Positions 50,688 through 59,221 of a stretch of 64,000 bases of DNA are shown here, in pieces. The first letter of the stretch is position 1. Each line of letters begins with the position of its first letter. Both the position numbers and the translations under genes were made by a program. Under the pieces are notes generated by a model. That model did no database searches. It was not told the DNA's origin and saw only the letters and a program-made list of their open reading frames with translations. The DNA is from Streptomyces sp. SirexAA-E (lineage in GTDB: Bacteria; Actinomycetota; Actinomycetes; Streptomycetales; Streptomycetaceae): assembly GCF_000177195.2 (NCBI RefSeq), contig NC_015953.1, positions 6,696,001-6,760,000 on the forward strand, in the 5' to 3' direction.

Positions 50688-51338
50688 ATGGGCGATCCCC
50701 GAAGGCCGCCTGCCTCCCCGCCGCTGGTCATCGCCTGTGCGCTGGGCATCGAGCTGTTCGCCCTGCGCACGGGCCGGGCGGGCGGCGCCTCGGGTCCGGT
50801 GACCGTCGTCCGGACCGGGATGGGCCCCCGGGCCGCCGAGACGGCGGTCATGCGGGCGCTGGCCCGGGACGGTTCCCGCGACGCCGCGGTACTGGCCTCC
50901 GGTTTCTGCGCCGGCCTCGTCCCCGGGATGCACCCCGGGGACGTCGTCGTCGCCGAGGAGACCAGGGACCACGGCGGTACCACCCCCTGCACGGGCACCG
51001 GCGCGCTGGTGGACGCCCTGGTCAGGGCGGTGCCCGGACGCACCGTCCACACCGGCCCGATGACCGGCTCCGACCATGTCGTCCGGGGAACCGAACGCGC
51101 CGGCCTCAGGGCGGCCGGCGCCATCGCGGTGGACATGGAGTCCGCCGCCACACTCCGCACCGCCGTCCGCACGGGCCCGCGCCCGGTTGCGGCCGTACGG
51201 GTGGTCGTGGACGCTCCAGAGCATGAGCTCGTCCGCATCGGCACGGTCCGCGGTGGAATATCGGCATTCCGCGTTCTCCGTGCTGTCCTTCCGGCTTTTC
51301 ACGAATGGCACCGATCTTTGCTGCTCCCCAGGAGGTGA
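50688..51338 (+). CDS. hpnG: Hopanoid-associated purine nucleosidase/phosphorylase HpnG
   Basis: A 216-residue nucleoside-phosphorylase-fold enzyme that releases adenine from adenosylhopane to form ribosylhopane. VIACALGIELFALRTG, VTVVRTGMGPRAAETAVMRA and the C-terminal AIAVDMESAATLRTAV (with the catalytic acidic residue near 152) are typical. It lies directly between shc and hpnH, whose product is its substrate. Confidence 0.9.
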   Translation: MGDPRRPPASPPLVIACALGIELFALRTGRAGGASGPVTVVRTGMGPRAAETAVMRALARDGSRDAAVLASGFCAGLVPGMHPGDVVVAEETRDHGGTTPCTGTGALVDALVRAVPGRTVHTGPMTGSDHVVRGTERAGLRAAGAIAVDMESAATLRTAVRTGPRPVAAVRVVVDAPEHELVRIGTVRGGISAFRVLRAVLPAFHEWHRSLLLPRR

Positions 51339-51344
51339 GCCCAG

Positions 51345-52364
51345 ATGGCCATGCCGCTCCGTCAGTCCATCAAGGTTGCGACGTATCTCTTCGAACAGAA
51401 GCTCCGCAAGCGGGACAAGTTCCCGTTGATCGTCGAGCTGGAGCCCTTGTTCGCCTGCAACCTGGCGTGCGAGGGCTGCGGGAAGATCCAGCACCCGGCC
51501 GGTGTGCTCAAGCAGCGCATGCCCGTCGCCCAGGCGGTCGGGGCGGTGCTCGAATCGGGCGCCCCGATGGTGTCCATCGCCGGCGGCGAGCCGCTGATGC
51601 ACCCGCAGATCGACGAGATCGTGCGTCAGTTGGTGGCCAAGAAGAAATACGTCTTCCTCTGCACCAACGCCATGCTGATGCGTAAGAAGCTGGAGAAGTT
51701 CACCCCCTCGCCCTATTTCGCCTTCGCGGTGCACATCGACGGGCTGCGGGAGCGGCACGACGAGTCCGTCGCCAAGGAAGGCGTCTTCGACGAGGCGGTG
51801 GCGGCGATGAAGGAGGCCAAGCGGCGCGGCTTCCGGGTCACCACCAACTCCACCTTCTTCAACACCGACACCCCGCAGACGGTCATCGAGGTCCTCAACT
51901 ACCTCAACGACGAACTGAAGGTCGACGAGATGATGATCTCGCCCGCCTACGCCTACGAGAAGGCGCCCGACCAGGAGCACTTCCTGGGCGTCGAACAGAC
52001 CCGCGAGCTCTTCAAGAAGGCCTTCGCGGGCGGCAACCGGGCCCGCTGGAGGCTCAACCACTCACCGCTCTTCCTGGACTTCCTGGAAGGCAAGGCGGAC
52101 TTCCCGTGCACCGCCTGGGCGATCCCGAACTACTCCCTCTTCGGCTGGCAGCGTCCCTGCTACCTGATGAGCGACGGATACGTCCCCACCTACCGGCAGC
52201 TCATCGAGGACACCGACTGGGAGAAGTACGGCCGGGGCAAGGACCCGCGCTGCGCCAACTGCATGGCGCACTGCGGCTACGAGCCGACGGCCGTGCTCGC
52301 CACCACGGCGTCCCTGAAGGAGTCGCTGCGGGCGGCACGGGAGACGATCGTGCCCAGCAAGTGA
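51345..52364 (+). CDS. hpnH: Adenosyl-hopene transferase HpnH (radical SAM)
   Basis: A 339-residue radical SAM enzyme that couples a 5'-deoxyadenosyl group to hopene. The cluster motif CX3CX2C is C38-NLA-C42-EG-C45. SIAGGEPLMHPQID and the C-terminal cysteines CANCMAHCGYEPTAV complete the family pattern. It begins six bases after hpnG. Confidence 0.95.
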   Translation: MAMPLRQSIKVATYLFEQKLRKRDKFPLIVELEPLFACNLACEGCGKIQHPAGVLKQRMPVAQAVGAVLESGAPMVSIAGGEPLMHPQIDEIVRQLVAKKKYVFLCTNAMLMRKKLEKFTPSPYFAFAVHIDGLRERHDESVAKEGVFDEAVAAMKEAKRRGFRVTTNSTFFNTDTPQTVIEVLNYLNDELKVDEMMISPAYAYEKAPDQEHFLGVEQTRELFKKAFAGGNRARWRLNHSPLFLDFLEGKADFPCTAWAIPNYSLFGWQRPCYLMSDGYVPTYRQLIEDTDWEKYGRGKDPRCANCMAHCGYEPTAVLATTASLKESLRAARETIVPSK

Positions 52365-52489
52365 CGTGACGGGTGACGGGGGCCGGGCGCACCGGGTGCG
52401 TCCGGCCCCCGTGCCGCAGGCCGGACACGGGCGGCCCCGAGGGGCACAAGAGGACAGGGGGAGCGGACGATGCCGAAGGAGAGCGGGGA

Positions 52490-53887
52490 ATGAAGGACAA
52501 CGGGCCGGGGGGCTTCGACCTGGCGAAACTCCTGGCGGAACGCGGCGACGAGCGGTACGAGCTGCACGCCCGGCACCTCAACCACCAGCTGCCGCGCATG
52601 CTCCGTACCCTCGGCTTCGACAAGGTCTACGAGCGGGCCCAGGGCGCGTACTTCTGGGACGCGGACGGCAACGACTACCTCGACATGCTGGCGGGCTTCG
52701 GGGTGATGGGGCTCGGCCGGCACCACCCCGTCGTACGCCAGGCCCTGCACGACGTGCTGGACGCGTCGCTGGCCGACCTCACCCGCTTCGACTGCCAGCC
52801 GCTGCCGGGGCTGCTGGCCGAGAAGCTGCTGGCGCACACCCCGCACCTGGACCGGGTGTTCTTCGGCAACAGCGGAACCGAGGCGGTCGAGACGGCGCTG
52901 AAGTTCGCCCGGTACGCCACCGGGAAGCCGCGCGTCCTCTACTGCGCCCACGCCTTCCACGGGCTGACGACCGGCTCCCTCTCGGTCAACGGGGAGGACG
53001 GCTTCCGGGACGGTTTCGCCCCTCTCCTGCCCGACACCGCGATCCCCCTGGGCGACCTCGACGCCCTGCGGCGCGAGCTGAAGCGCGGTGACGTGGCCGC
53101 CCTGATCGTGGAACCCGTCCAGGGCAAGGGCGTCCACACACCGCCGCCCGGTTTCCTGCGGGAGGCCCAGGAGCTGCTCCACCGGCACAAGGCGCTGCTC
53201 ATCGCCGACGAGGTACAGACCGGTCTCGGCCGGACCGGCGACTTCTACGCGTACCAGCACGAGGAGGGCGTCGAGCCCGACCTGGTCTGTGTGGCCAAGG
53301 CGCTCTCCGGCGGCTACGTCCCGGTCGGCGCGACGCTCGGCAAGGACGCGGTCTTCAAACGTGTCTTCTCCTCCATGGACCGCGTCCTCGTCCACTCGGC
53401 GAGCTTCGGCTCCAACGCCCAGGCCATGGCGGCGGGGCTCGCGGTGCTCGCGGTGATGGAGGACGAGGAGACCGTCGCGAACGCCCGCCGGACCGGGGAC
53501 CTGCTGCGCGAGCGGCTCGCCGCGCTCGTCGACCGCTACGAACTGCTGCACGAGGTGCGCGGCCGGGGACTGATGATCGGCATCGAGTTCGGCCGGCCCA
53601 CGTCGCTGAAGCTGCGCAGCCGCTGGACGATGCTCCAGGCAGCCCGCAAGGGACTGTTCGCACAGATGGTCGTCGTGCCGCTGCTGCAGAAGCACCGCAT
53701 CCTGACGCAGGTGTCCGGTGACCACCTGGAAGTGATCAAGCTGATTCCGCCCCTGATCATCGGCGAGCCGGAGGTGGACCGTTTCGTGACCGCCTTCACG
53801 GCCGTCATGGACGACGCGCACAGCGGGGGCGGACTGATGTGGGACTTCGGCAGGACCCTGGTGAAGCAGGCCGTGGCCAACCGCTGA
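52490..53887 (+). CDS. PLP-dependent class III aminotransferase (HpnO-like)
   Basis: A 465-residue aspartate-aminotransferase-family (class III) enzyme. VFFGNSGTEAVETALKFAR (about 120-138), HAFHGLTTGSLSVNG, LLIADEVQTGLGRTG (about 237-251) and the PLP lysine in CVAKALSGGYVPVGA (about 264) are intact. In hopanoid clusters this enzyme is thought to install the amino group of aminobacteriohopanetriol. GAAGGAG lies 12-18 bases before the ATG. The C-terminal extension (GLMWDFGRTLVKQAVANR) is typical of the hopanoid-linked subgroup. Confidence 0.88.
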   Translation: MKDNGPGGFDLAKLLAERGDERYELHARHLNHQLPRMLRTLGFDKVYERAQGAYFWDADGNDYLDMLAGFGVMGLGRHHPVVRQALHDVLDASLADLTRFDCQPLPGLLAEKLLAHTPHLDRVFFGNSGTEAVETALKFARYATGKPRVLYCAHAFHGLTTGSLSVNGEDGFRDGFAPLLPDTAIPLGDLDALRRELKRGDVAALIVEPVQGKGVHTPPPGFLREAQELLHRHKALLIADEVQTGLGRTGDFYAYQHEEGVEPDLVCVAKALSGGYVPVGATLGKDAVFKRVFSSMDRVLVHSASFGSNAQAMAAGLAVLAVMEDEETVANARRTGDLLRERLAALVDRYELLHEVRGRGLMIGIEFGRPTSLKLRSRWTMLQAARKGLFAQMVVVPLLQKHRILTQVSGDHLEVIKLIPPLIIGEPEVDRFVTAFTAVMDDAHSGGGLMWDFGRTLVKQAVANR

Positions 53888-53919
53888 AGCGGGTCCTCGC
53901 CGTCCGGCCAGAACTTTTG

Positions 53920-53948
53920 CCTCTCAGGTAAGGAATTTGCCTGAGAGG
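53920..53948 (+). promoter_or_regulatory. CCTCTCAGG-N11-CCTGAGAGG operator upstream of the XRE-cupin gene
   Basis: Perfect 9-base arms in the 76-base spacer between the aminotransferase and the XRE gene, ending 15 bases before its start. The repeat also contains TTTGCCT twice in direct orientation. Most simply an autoregulatory operator; it could also serve as the hopanoid operon's terminator, although the loop is AT-rich. Confidence 0.55.
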
Positions 53949-53963
53949 AAAGGTTTTGGCTCA

Positions 53964-54584
53964 ATGGAGGACATGAACCTCCCTGAAGGAGCGGCGGCCG
54001 ACGAGGTGCCGGGAGTCGCGCCCCGCCTGCGGGACCTGCGCCGCAACCGGGGTCTCACCCTGGAGACCGCGGCCCGCCGGGCAGAACTCTCCCCGGCACA
54101 CCTCTCCCGGCTCGAGACGGGCCGCAGGCAGCCTTCGCTCCCGATGCTGCTCGGGCTCGCGCGTATCTACGGTACGACGGTCTCCGAGCTCCTCGGCGAG
54201 ATGCCGCCCGAACGTGACGCGATCGTCCGCGGCGGCCCCCTCGGCGCGGGCGCCGAGGCCGACGGCTGGCGCTACCGGCAGGCGGGCGGATCGGGCCGCG
54301 CGATGCAGGCCCTGCGCGTCCACGTGCCCCACGGCACCGAGAGCGAACTCGTACGGGTCCATCCCGGCGAGGAGTGGCTGTACGTCCTGGAGGGCCGCCT
54401 GCGGGTCGCCCTGGGGGAGTCGCTGCACGACCTGGAGGCCGGGGACAGCGCGCACTTCGACTCGCTCACCCCGCACCGGATCGCCGCGCTGGACCGCGAG
54501 GGCGCCCAGCTGCTCTTCGTCCACACGCTGCTGCAGAGCTCCGCCGCCGAGCTGTGCCTGGGCAACGGGATCCATCGGCTCTGA
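53964..54584 (+). CDS. XRE-family regulator with cupin domain
   Basis: A 206-residue regulator: HTH at residues 20-70 (LRDLRRNRGLTLETAARRAELSPAHLSRLETGRRQPSLPML) and a cupin domain at 105-190 (VHPGEEWLYVLEGRLRVALGE). Same architecture as the regulator at 1719-2294 but in the PuuR-like branch. Chosen ATG 53964 with GAAAGG upstream; ATG 53973 has its ribosome binding site too close. It is followed by a DUF6126 membrane miniprotein, a pairing that I recall from other Streptomyces. It may control the hopanoid genes or only itself. Confidence 0.9.
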   Translation: MEDMNLPEGAAADEVPGVAPRLRDLRRNRGLTLETAARRAELSPAHLSRLETGRRQPSLPMLLGLARIYGTTVSELLGEMPPERDAIVRGGPLGAGAEADGWRYRQAGGSGRAMQALRVHVPHGTESELVRVHPGEEWLYVLEGRLRVALGESLHDLEAGDSAHFDSLTPHRIAALDREGAQLLFVHTLLQSSAAELCLGNGIHRL

Positions 54585-54678
54585 CGCCCGCCCCGCGGCC
54601 CCGCCGAAACCTTCGCCATCCTCCGACCCCATGCGGGCGGAAGCCTCCGGCCCCCTGCGGGCGGAAGAGAGGACTGTC

Positions 54679-54852
54679 ATGTCCGATTCAGAGAACTACG
54701 ACCCGCTCACCCCGTACCGTCCGGACGGCAAGGACACGCAGGAGCGCCGGATGCCGCGCGGAGTCGTCATCCGGCTCTTCGCCTACCTGGTCGCCGGACA
54801 CCTCATCGCCGCCTTCCTCTACCTCCTGTTCACCGTCGCCGGGAAGGGCTGA
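54679..54852 (+). CDS. DUF6126-family small membrane protein
   Basis: A 57-residue protein with a polar, proline-containing N-terminus (MSDSENYDPLTPYRP) and one transmembrane helix (VIRLFAYLVAGHLIAAFLYLLFTVAG, about 29-54). AGAGAGGACTGTC precedes the ATG. It follows the XRE-cupin gene by 94 bases and is probably in the same transcript. Function unknown. Confidence 0.8.
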   Translation: MSDSENYDPLTPYRPDGKDTQERRMPRGVVIRLFAYLVAGHLIAAFLYLLFTVAGKG

Positions 54853-54920
54853 CCGCTCAGGAGGGGGTGGGGACGGCGGGCGCGCCGGTACCTCCGGCCG
54901 GTGCGCGACCGGTCCGCGCC

Positions 54921-55730
54921 TCAGGCGTCCTCGACCAGTCGCTCGCGCAGCTTCTCGCGGGTCTCCGGGGCGAGCCCCAGCCCCTCGGCGAGATAGCGGT
55001 CCGTGCCGCCCCAGGTCTCCTCGATCGTGGCGAACGCGGCGGCGAGGTACTCGGGGCGCGCGCCGAAGAGCGGGTTGAGCAGTTCCATGACCTCGTCCGA
55101 CATGCCCGCCGCCGAGGTGTCGCTACGCCGCACCTTGTACCGGCGGTGCGCGTCGTTGGACTTGAGGTAGTCCGCCTCGACGGCCTCCCGCTCCACACCG
55201 ACGGCGAGCAGGGTGACGGCGATCGACAGGCCGGCCCGGTCCTTGCCCGCGGCGCAGTGCATCAGTGCCGGAACGCTGTCCTCGGCCAGCGCGTGCAGGA
55301 CCCGGCTGTGCTCGGCGGTGCGGTCCGTGATGATCGAACGGTAGGAGGCGATCATGCGTTCCGTCCCCTTGTCGCCCGCCAGGATCGAACGCAGCTGCTG
55401 GATGTTCCCGTCCCGCACGAGCCGCCAGAACTCGGCGCCGTCCGCCGGGTCGGAGAGCGGGATGCTGACGTTGCGGACGCCGGGCAGCTCCACGTCGTAC
55501 CCGTCGAGCTTGTGGTCGGCCGCGTTGCGGAAGTCGAAGACCGTGTGCAGGCCGAGGCCGGCCAGGAAGGCGGTGTCGGATTCGGTGGCATGGGCCAGGT
55601 GTCCGCTGCGGTAGAGGCGCCCGTACCGCACCCTGCGGCCGTCGACGGTCGCGAGCCCGCCCACGTCGCGGAAGTTACGGACACCGGTCAGTTCGGTGTC
55701 GGTCGACGGAACCTCTGGCAGCTGCGTCAC
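54921..55730 (-). CDS. Tyrosine-protein phosphatase (PTP-like, IphP/PtpB type)
   Basis: A 269-residue Cys-based phosphatase. The P-loop is HCAAGKDRAG (158-167), with C159 as nucleophile, and the extra Lys and Asp mark the PtpB/IphP group that can act on phosphotyrosine or phosphoinositides. N-terminal GVRNFRDVGGLATVDGRRVRYGRLYRSGHL is the family's conserved start. Probably cytoplasmic, since no signal peptide is seen. Single gene. Confidence 0.9.
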   Translation of the reverse strand: MTQLPEVPSTDTELTGVRNFRDVGGLATVDGRRVRYGRLYRSGHLAHATESDTAFLAGLGLHTVFDFRNAADHKLDGYDVELPGVRNVSIPLSDPADGAEFWRLVRDGNIQQLRSILAGDKGTERMIASYRSIITDRTAEHSRVLHALAEDSVPALMHCAAGKDRAGLSIAVTLLAVGVEREAVEADYLKSNDAHRRYKVRRSDTSAAGMSDEVMELLNPLFGARPEYLAAAFATIEETWGGTDRYLAEGLGLAPETREKLRERLVEDA

Positions 55731-56126
55731 AAGGACTCCTGGGGTGTCTGGCGTCGGCGCCGCTCGCCGACGAGGGCACGCTCGCGACGATACGACATGG
55801 GTTCATCGGGCAATCGGTTCGGTCCCGGGGCCGGTGCCCGCATCGGCGGACAGGCGGATCGGACGGCGACGTGTGTCCGTATTGGTGCATTTAGCAGAAC
55901 ATGCCCTGCATGTGCAGGGAAGGTCGGGAGCGGGTGAGCGGGATCATATCCGTGACGGTGTGTGGCGGAGATCCCGACGGCCATTCCGTATGCCGTGCGG
56001 AATGCAAAGATCCGTAATCCACGGAGTGTGACCGGAATTCCCGCACGGAATCGAGCGGTGCATTCCCCGCCGTGGTCGGCGGCTTGTTCCCGGCCTTCCG
56101 GCTCGCTTACGGTCACCGTCAATCCG
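55731..56126. other. Divergent promoter region with palindromes, no gene seen
   Basis: About 400 bases between the phosphatase start and the riboswitch. It contains the perfect palindrome CCCTGCA-TG-TGCAGGG (about 55907-55922) and several related 10-mers (TGCGGAATGC, CGCACGGAATC, GTGCATTCC) between 55980 and 56070 that could be repeated protein-binding sites. The promoter of the M23 gene must lie here. No ORF is convincing. Confidence 0.4.
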
Positions 56127-56305
56127 GACGGAACGCCTAATCCTGCCGCCGCCCGGAATCCGCATCGACCCACGTGTGGCAGGAGCGGGGGAACCAGGTA
56201 AGCCGCCGACCGGAGACATCCGGAACGGCTCGGGGTCAAGTCGCGTCCCGCGCGGCCGGGCATCTCCAGCCCGAACCCGACAGCTCACCTCGTAGGCGCC
56301 GGAGA
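56127..56305 (+). promoter_or_regulatory. Cyclic-di-AMP (ydaO/yuaA-type) riboswitch
   Basis: The leader shows the conserved features of ydaO-type RNAs in actinomycetes. AATCCTGCC (56139-56147) pairs with GGCAGGA (56178-56184), followed by the hallmark GAGCGGGGGAACCAGG (56183-56198), then GGGGTCAAG, a variable GC stem, and the closing CCCGACAGCTCACCTCGTAGG ahead of GAGAGGA. In Streptomyces such switches sit in front of cell-wall hydrolase genes (for example rpfA) and turn them down when c-di-AMP is high. The gene 10 bases downstream is a LysM/M23 peptidase, as expected. Recognised by eye, not by covariance search. Confidence 0.88.
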
Positions 56306-56315
56306 GGAATTCCCC

Positions 56316-57236
56316 ATGCCCGCAAAGGGTAAGCACCGCCGTACCACGTCCGGTCCGATCGCCCGCGGCGTCCTGGCCGCCGGGACCGGCGGCGCCGTCC
56401 TCGCCCTCCCGCTGCTCGGCGCCACCGGCGCGCACGCGGCGGAGCAGGCCGCCCCGGCCGCCAAGCCCGCGGCCGCCGCCGCGCAGAGCGCGCCCGCCGC
56501 TGCCGTCGCCAAGAAGGCGAGCACCCCGAAGACCTACTCCGTGGTCTCCGGTGACTACCTCTCGAAGATCGCGGCCGACCAGAACGTCAAGGGCGGCTGG
56601 CAGAAGCTGTACCAGGACAACCGGGACGTCGTCGGCGACAACCCGAGCCTGATCTTCCCGGGCATGAAGCTCACCCTCGGCGCGAAGGCGGCCGGCCAGG
56701 CCGCTCCGACCGAGGCCGCCCCGTCGAAGACCGAGCAGGCTCCCGAGACCGAGCCCGCTCCCAAGGCTTCGGCCCCGGCCCAGAACACCGCCGCCGACAC
56801 CTCCGAGTCCGCCTCCGAGGGCGACAGCTCCGGCTGGACCACCCCGGTGGCCGCCGCGAACGTCACCACCCAGTACCGCGCCTCCGGTGCCAGCTGGTCC
56901 AGCGGCTACCACACCGGCTCCGACTTCCAGGCCGCCTCCGGCACCAGCGTCCGGGCCATCGGAGCGGGCACCGTGGTCTCGGCCGGCTGGAGCGGTTCGT
57001 ACGGCAACGAGATCGTCATCCAGCACAGCGACGGCATGTACTCCCAGTACGCCCACCTGTCCTCGCTCGGCGTCTCGGCCGGCCAGACCGTCACCGGCGG
57101 CGAGCAGATCGGCCTCTCCGGCTCCACCGGCAACTCGACCGGCCCGCACCTCCACTTCGAGGTCCGCACCGGCCCGAGCTACGGCTCGGACGTCGACCCG
57201 ATCGCCTACCTGCGCTCGCACGGCGTCTCCATCTGA
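56316..57236 (+). CDS. Secreted LysM / M23 (LytM) cell-wall peptidase
   Basis: A 306-residue exported protein. A basic N-terminus and hydrophobic segment (15-38) with cleavage near AHA-A form the signal peptide. LysM lies at about 72-121 (TYSVVSGDYLSKIAADQNV, ending PGMKLTL). A low-complexity Ala/Pro/Glu linker spans 122-172. The M23 domain has zinc ligands H199 and D203 (HTGSDF) and H280 in HLHFEV. It would cleave peptidoglycan cross-bridges. Translation is probably controlled by the c-di-AMP riboswitch upstream; GAGAGGA is the ribosome binding site. Confidence 0.94.
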   Translation: MPAKGKHRRTTSGPIARGVLAAGTGGAVLALPLLGATGAHAAEQAAPAAKPAAAAAQSAPAAAVAKKASTPKTYSVVSGDYLSKIAADQNVKGGWQKLYQDNRDVVGDNPSLIFPGMKLTLGAKAAGQAAPTEAAPSKTEQAPETEPAPKASAPAQNTAADTSESASEGDSSGWTTPVAAANVTTQYRASGASWSSGYHTGSDFQAASGTSVRAIGAGTVVSAGWSGSYGNEIVIQHSDGMYSQYAHLSSLGVSAGQTVTGGEQIGLSGSTGNSTGPHLHFEVRTGPSYGSDVDPIAYLRSHGVSI

Positions 57237-57264
57237 CGCACCGGGCGGACCCGACGGTCCCCCG

Positions 57265-57306
57265 AAGGAGAGGGGCGGTGCGCGGCTGCGCACCGCCCCT
57301 CTCCTT
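57265..57306 (+). terminator. Terminator of the M23 peptidase gene
   Basis: A 19-base perfect stem (AAGGAGAGGGGCGGTGCGC and its complement) with a GGCT loop, 28 bases past the stop. One of the strongest hairpins in the window. Confidence 0.9.
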
Positions 57307-57402
57307 ATTCCTGCTTTACCAAAATCTGACCGGGTGGTTTATCTCACCACCCGTCAACCCCTTATTACGGTCGCGTAGGTCACATTCGTAGGTGCAAGAT
57401 AT

Positions 57403-58230
57403 GTGCTCGTGGCAGACGATTCGAGAAACAGACAGCACAGCATCATCGGGTCGTACGCGGCGATAGGCGACAGCTTCACCGAGGGAGTCGGAGACCCTGG
57501 CCCCGACGGGACGTTCGTCGGCTGGGCGGACCGGTTCGCGGTCCTCCTCGCGGACCAGCTCCCCGTCCTCGATGCGGCGACCGGCCCCGCGGGCGACACC
57601 CACTTCCGGTACGCCAATCTCGCCGTACGCGGACGCCTCCTCGACCAGATCGTCGAGGAGCAGGTCCCCCGCGCCAAGGAGCTGGCACCGGACCTGGTGA
57701 GCTTCTGCGCGGGCGGCAACGACATCATCCGCCCCGGCACCGACCCCGACGACGTGGCCGAACGCTTCGAGCGTGCGGTGGCCGACCTGACGCGTTCGGT
57801 CGGCACCGTCATGGTCACCACCGGATTCGACACCCGGGGTGTACCGGTGCTCCGGCATCTGCGCGGCAAGATCGCCACGTACACCGCCCACGTCCGGGCC
57901 ATCGCCGACCGGTACGACTGCCCGGTCCTGGACCTCTGGTCGCTGCGGTCCGTGCAGGACCGGCGCGCCTGGGACGGCGACCGGCTGCACCTCTCGCCCG
58001 AGGGGCACACCCGGGTGGCGCTGCGGGCCGCCCAGGTCCTCGGTATCGAGGTGCCGGCCGACCCCGACCAGGCCTGGCCGCCGCAGGCGCAGCGCGGCAC
58101 GCTCGAGGTGCGGCGCGACGACATCCACTGGGCGCGCGAGTACCTCGTCCCGTGGATCGGGCGGCGACTGCGCGGCGAGTCCTCCGGGGACCATGTCGCG
58201 GCCAAGCGGCCGGACCTGCTGCCTCTCTGA
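57403..58230 (+). CDS. SGNH/GDSL-family hydrolase
   Basis: A 275-residue esterase/lipase-fold enzyme without a signal peptide. Block I is AAIGDSFTEGVGD (catalytic Ser near 23), block III CAGGNDIIRPG, and block V DRLHLSPEGHTRVAL supplies Asp and His. The substrate is unknown. The start is a GTG at 57403 or, equally, 57409 (MADDSRNRQ). It faces the end of the STM4011 gene only four bases away. Confidence 0.9.
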   Translation: MLVADDSRNRQHSIIGSYAAIGDSFTEGVGDPGPDGTFVGWADRFAVLLADQLPVLDAATGPAGDTHFRYANLAVRGRLLDQIVEEQVPRAKELAPDLVSFCAGGNDIIRPGTDPDDVAERFERAVADLTRSVGTVMVTTGFDTRGVPVLRHLRGKIATYTAHVRAIADRYDCPVLDLWSLRSVQDRRAWDGDRLHLSPEGHTRVALRAAQVLGIEVPADPDQAWPPQAQRGTLEVRRDDIHWAREYLVPWIGRRLRGESSGDHVAAKRPDLLPL

Positions 58231-58234
58231 GTGC

Positions 58235-59221
58235 TCAGCCGGTGACGAGGGGGAGTGGCCGCCGGTGAGGTGCCCCGCCGGCGAGCCCGTTAGGCGCGGG
58301 TGCCCGTACCGGGCGGGCGGGTATCCGCTCCAGGACGCCTCCGGCGAAGACGTCGTACAACGGCAGGGACTCCAGGTGCACATAGCCGATGTGGCAGTCG
58401 CACACCTCGAGCGGGCAGCCGCGCGGGCCCAGTGAACGCCGGTAGCTGCCGTCGTAGAGATTGCCGAGCTCGGCCCGGACGAAGTGGCAGCGGCGCACCG
58501 TCCCGTCACCGTCGACCGAGATGACCGACTCGCCGGTCCGGCAGGGCAGCCCGGCCGACGCGTGCGGATGCCTGCTGTAGGGGAACAGCGGATCCAGCGC
58601 GGTCCACAGGTCCGCCTCCTCGTCCGTATAGGTATGGCCCTCGGCCGCGTTGACCCAGAGATACACCTCGGACGGCAGCGCGGCCCTGAGCCGCCTCGCC
58701 TCCTCCAGATGGGCCTCGAGACCCACCACCCCGACGCTGAAGCGCACACCCAGATCCGACAGCTCCCGGCACCGGCCCAGGAACCGCTCGTACGGCGTCT
58801 GCCCCGGGTGGTAGGTGCACCAGAGGGCGGCCTTCTCCCGGTCGGCGCCGGCCAGCCAGTCGGTGCGACAGCTGAGGTTCGTCTGGACGGCGACCCGGCC
58901 GACGTGCGGCAGCCGGGACAGCTCGACCACCGCCCGCCGGTACCAGGACCGCACCAGGCCCTCGCCCCACGGGGTGAACAGCACCGAGAGCCGCTCGCCC
59001 TCCTGGGCGGCGGCCCAGGCGGTGAAGCGCTCCAAGGCCGCGCGGTCGGCGCGCAGTTGCTCCCCGCTGTCCCGGCGCTTGGCGAACGGGCAGTAGGGGC
59101 AGTCGTAGTCGCACGAGGCCAGCGGGCCGCGGTAGAGGACCGTCAGGCCGGTGCCGGGCGCGGCCGTCATGGCGGCCGCCGGGGCCGTGGAGGCCGGATC
59201 CGTGTTCATCGGGCGGCTCAC
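58235..59221 (-). CDS. STM4011-family radical SAM protein
   Basis: A 328-residue radical SAM enzyme. The cluster motif is C37-DYD-C41-PY-C44. The C-terminal third has a group of cysteines (LPCRTGESV, VRRCHFVRAELGN, RGCPLEVCDCHIGY) resembling an auxiliary-cluster (SPASM/twitch-like) domain, as in enzymes that modify peptides or proteins. The function of the family is unknown. Last gene of an operon with STM4012-4015 homologues; its start overlaps the upstream stop by four bases. Confidence 0.9.
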   Translation of the reverse strand: MSRPMNTDPASTAPAAAMTAAPGTGLTVLYRGPLASCDYDCPYCPFAKRRDSGEQLRADRAALERFTAWAAAQEGERLSVLFTPWGEGLVRSWYRRAVVELSRLPHVGRVAVQTNLSCRTDWLAGADREKAALWCTYHPGQTPYERFLGRCRELSDLGVRFSVGVVGLEAHLEEARRLRAALPSEVYLWVNAAEGHTYTDEEADLWTALDPLFPYSRHPHASAGLPCRTGESVISVDGDGTVRRCHFVRAELGNLYDGSYRRSLGPRGCPLEVCDCHIGYVHLESLPLYDVFAGGVLERIPARPVRAPAPNGLAGGAPHRRPLPLVTG

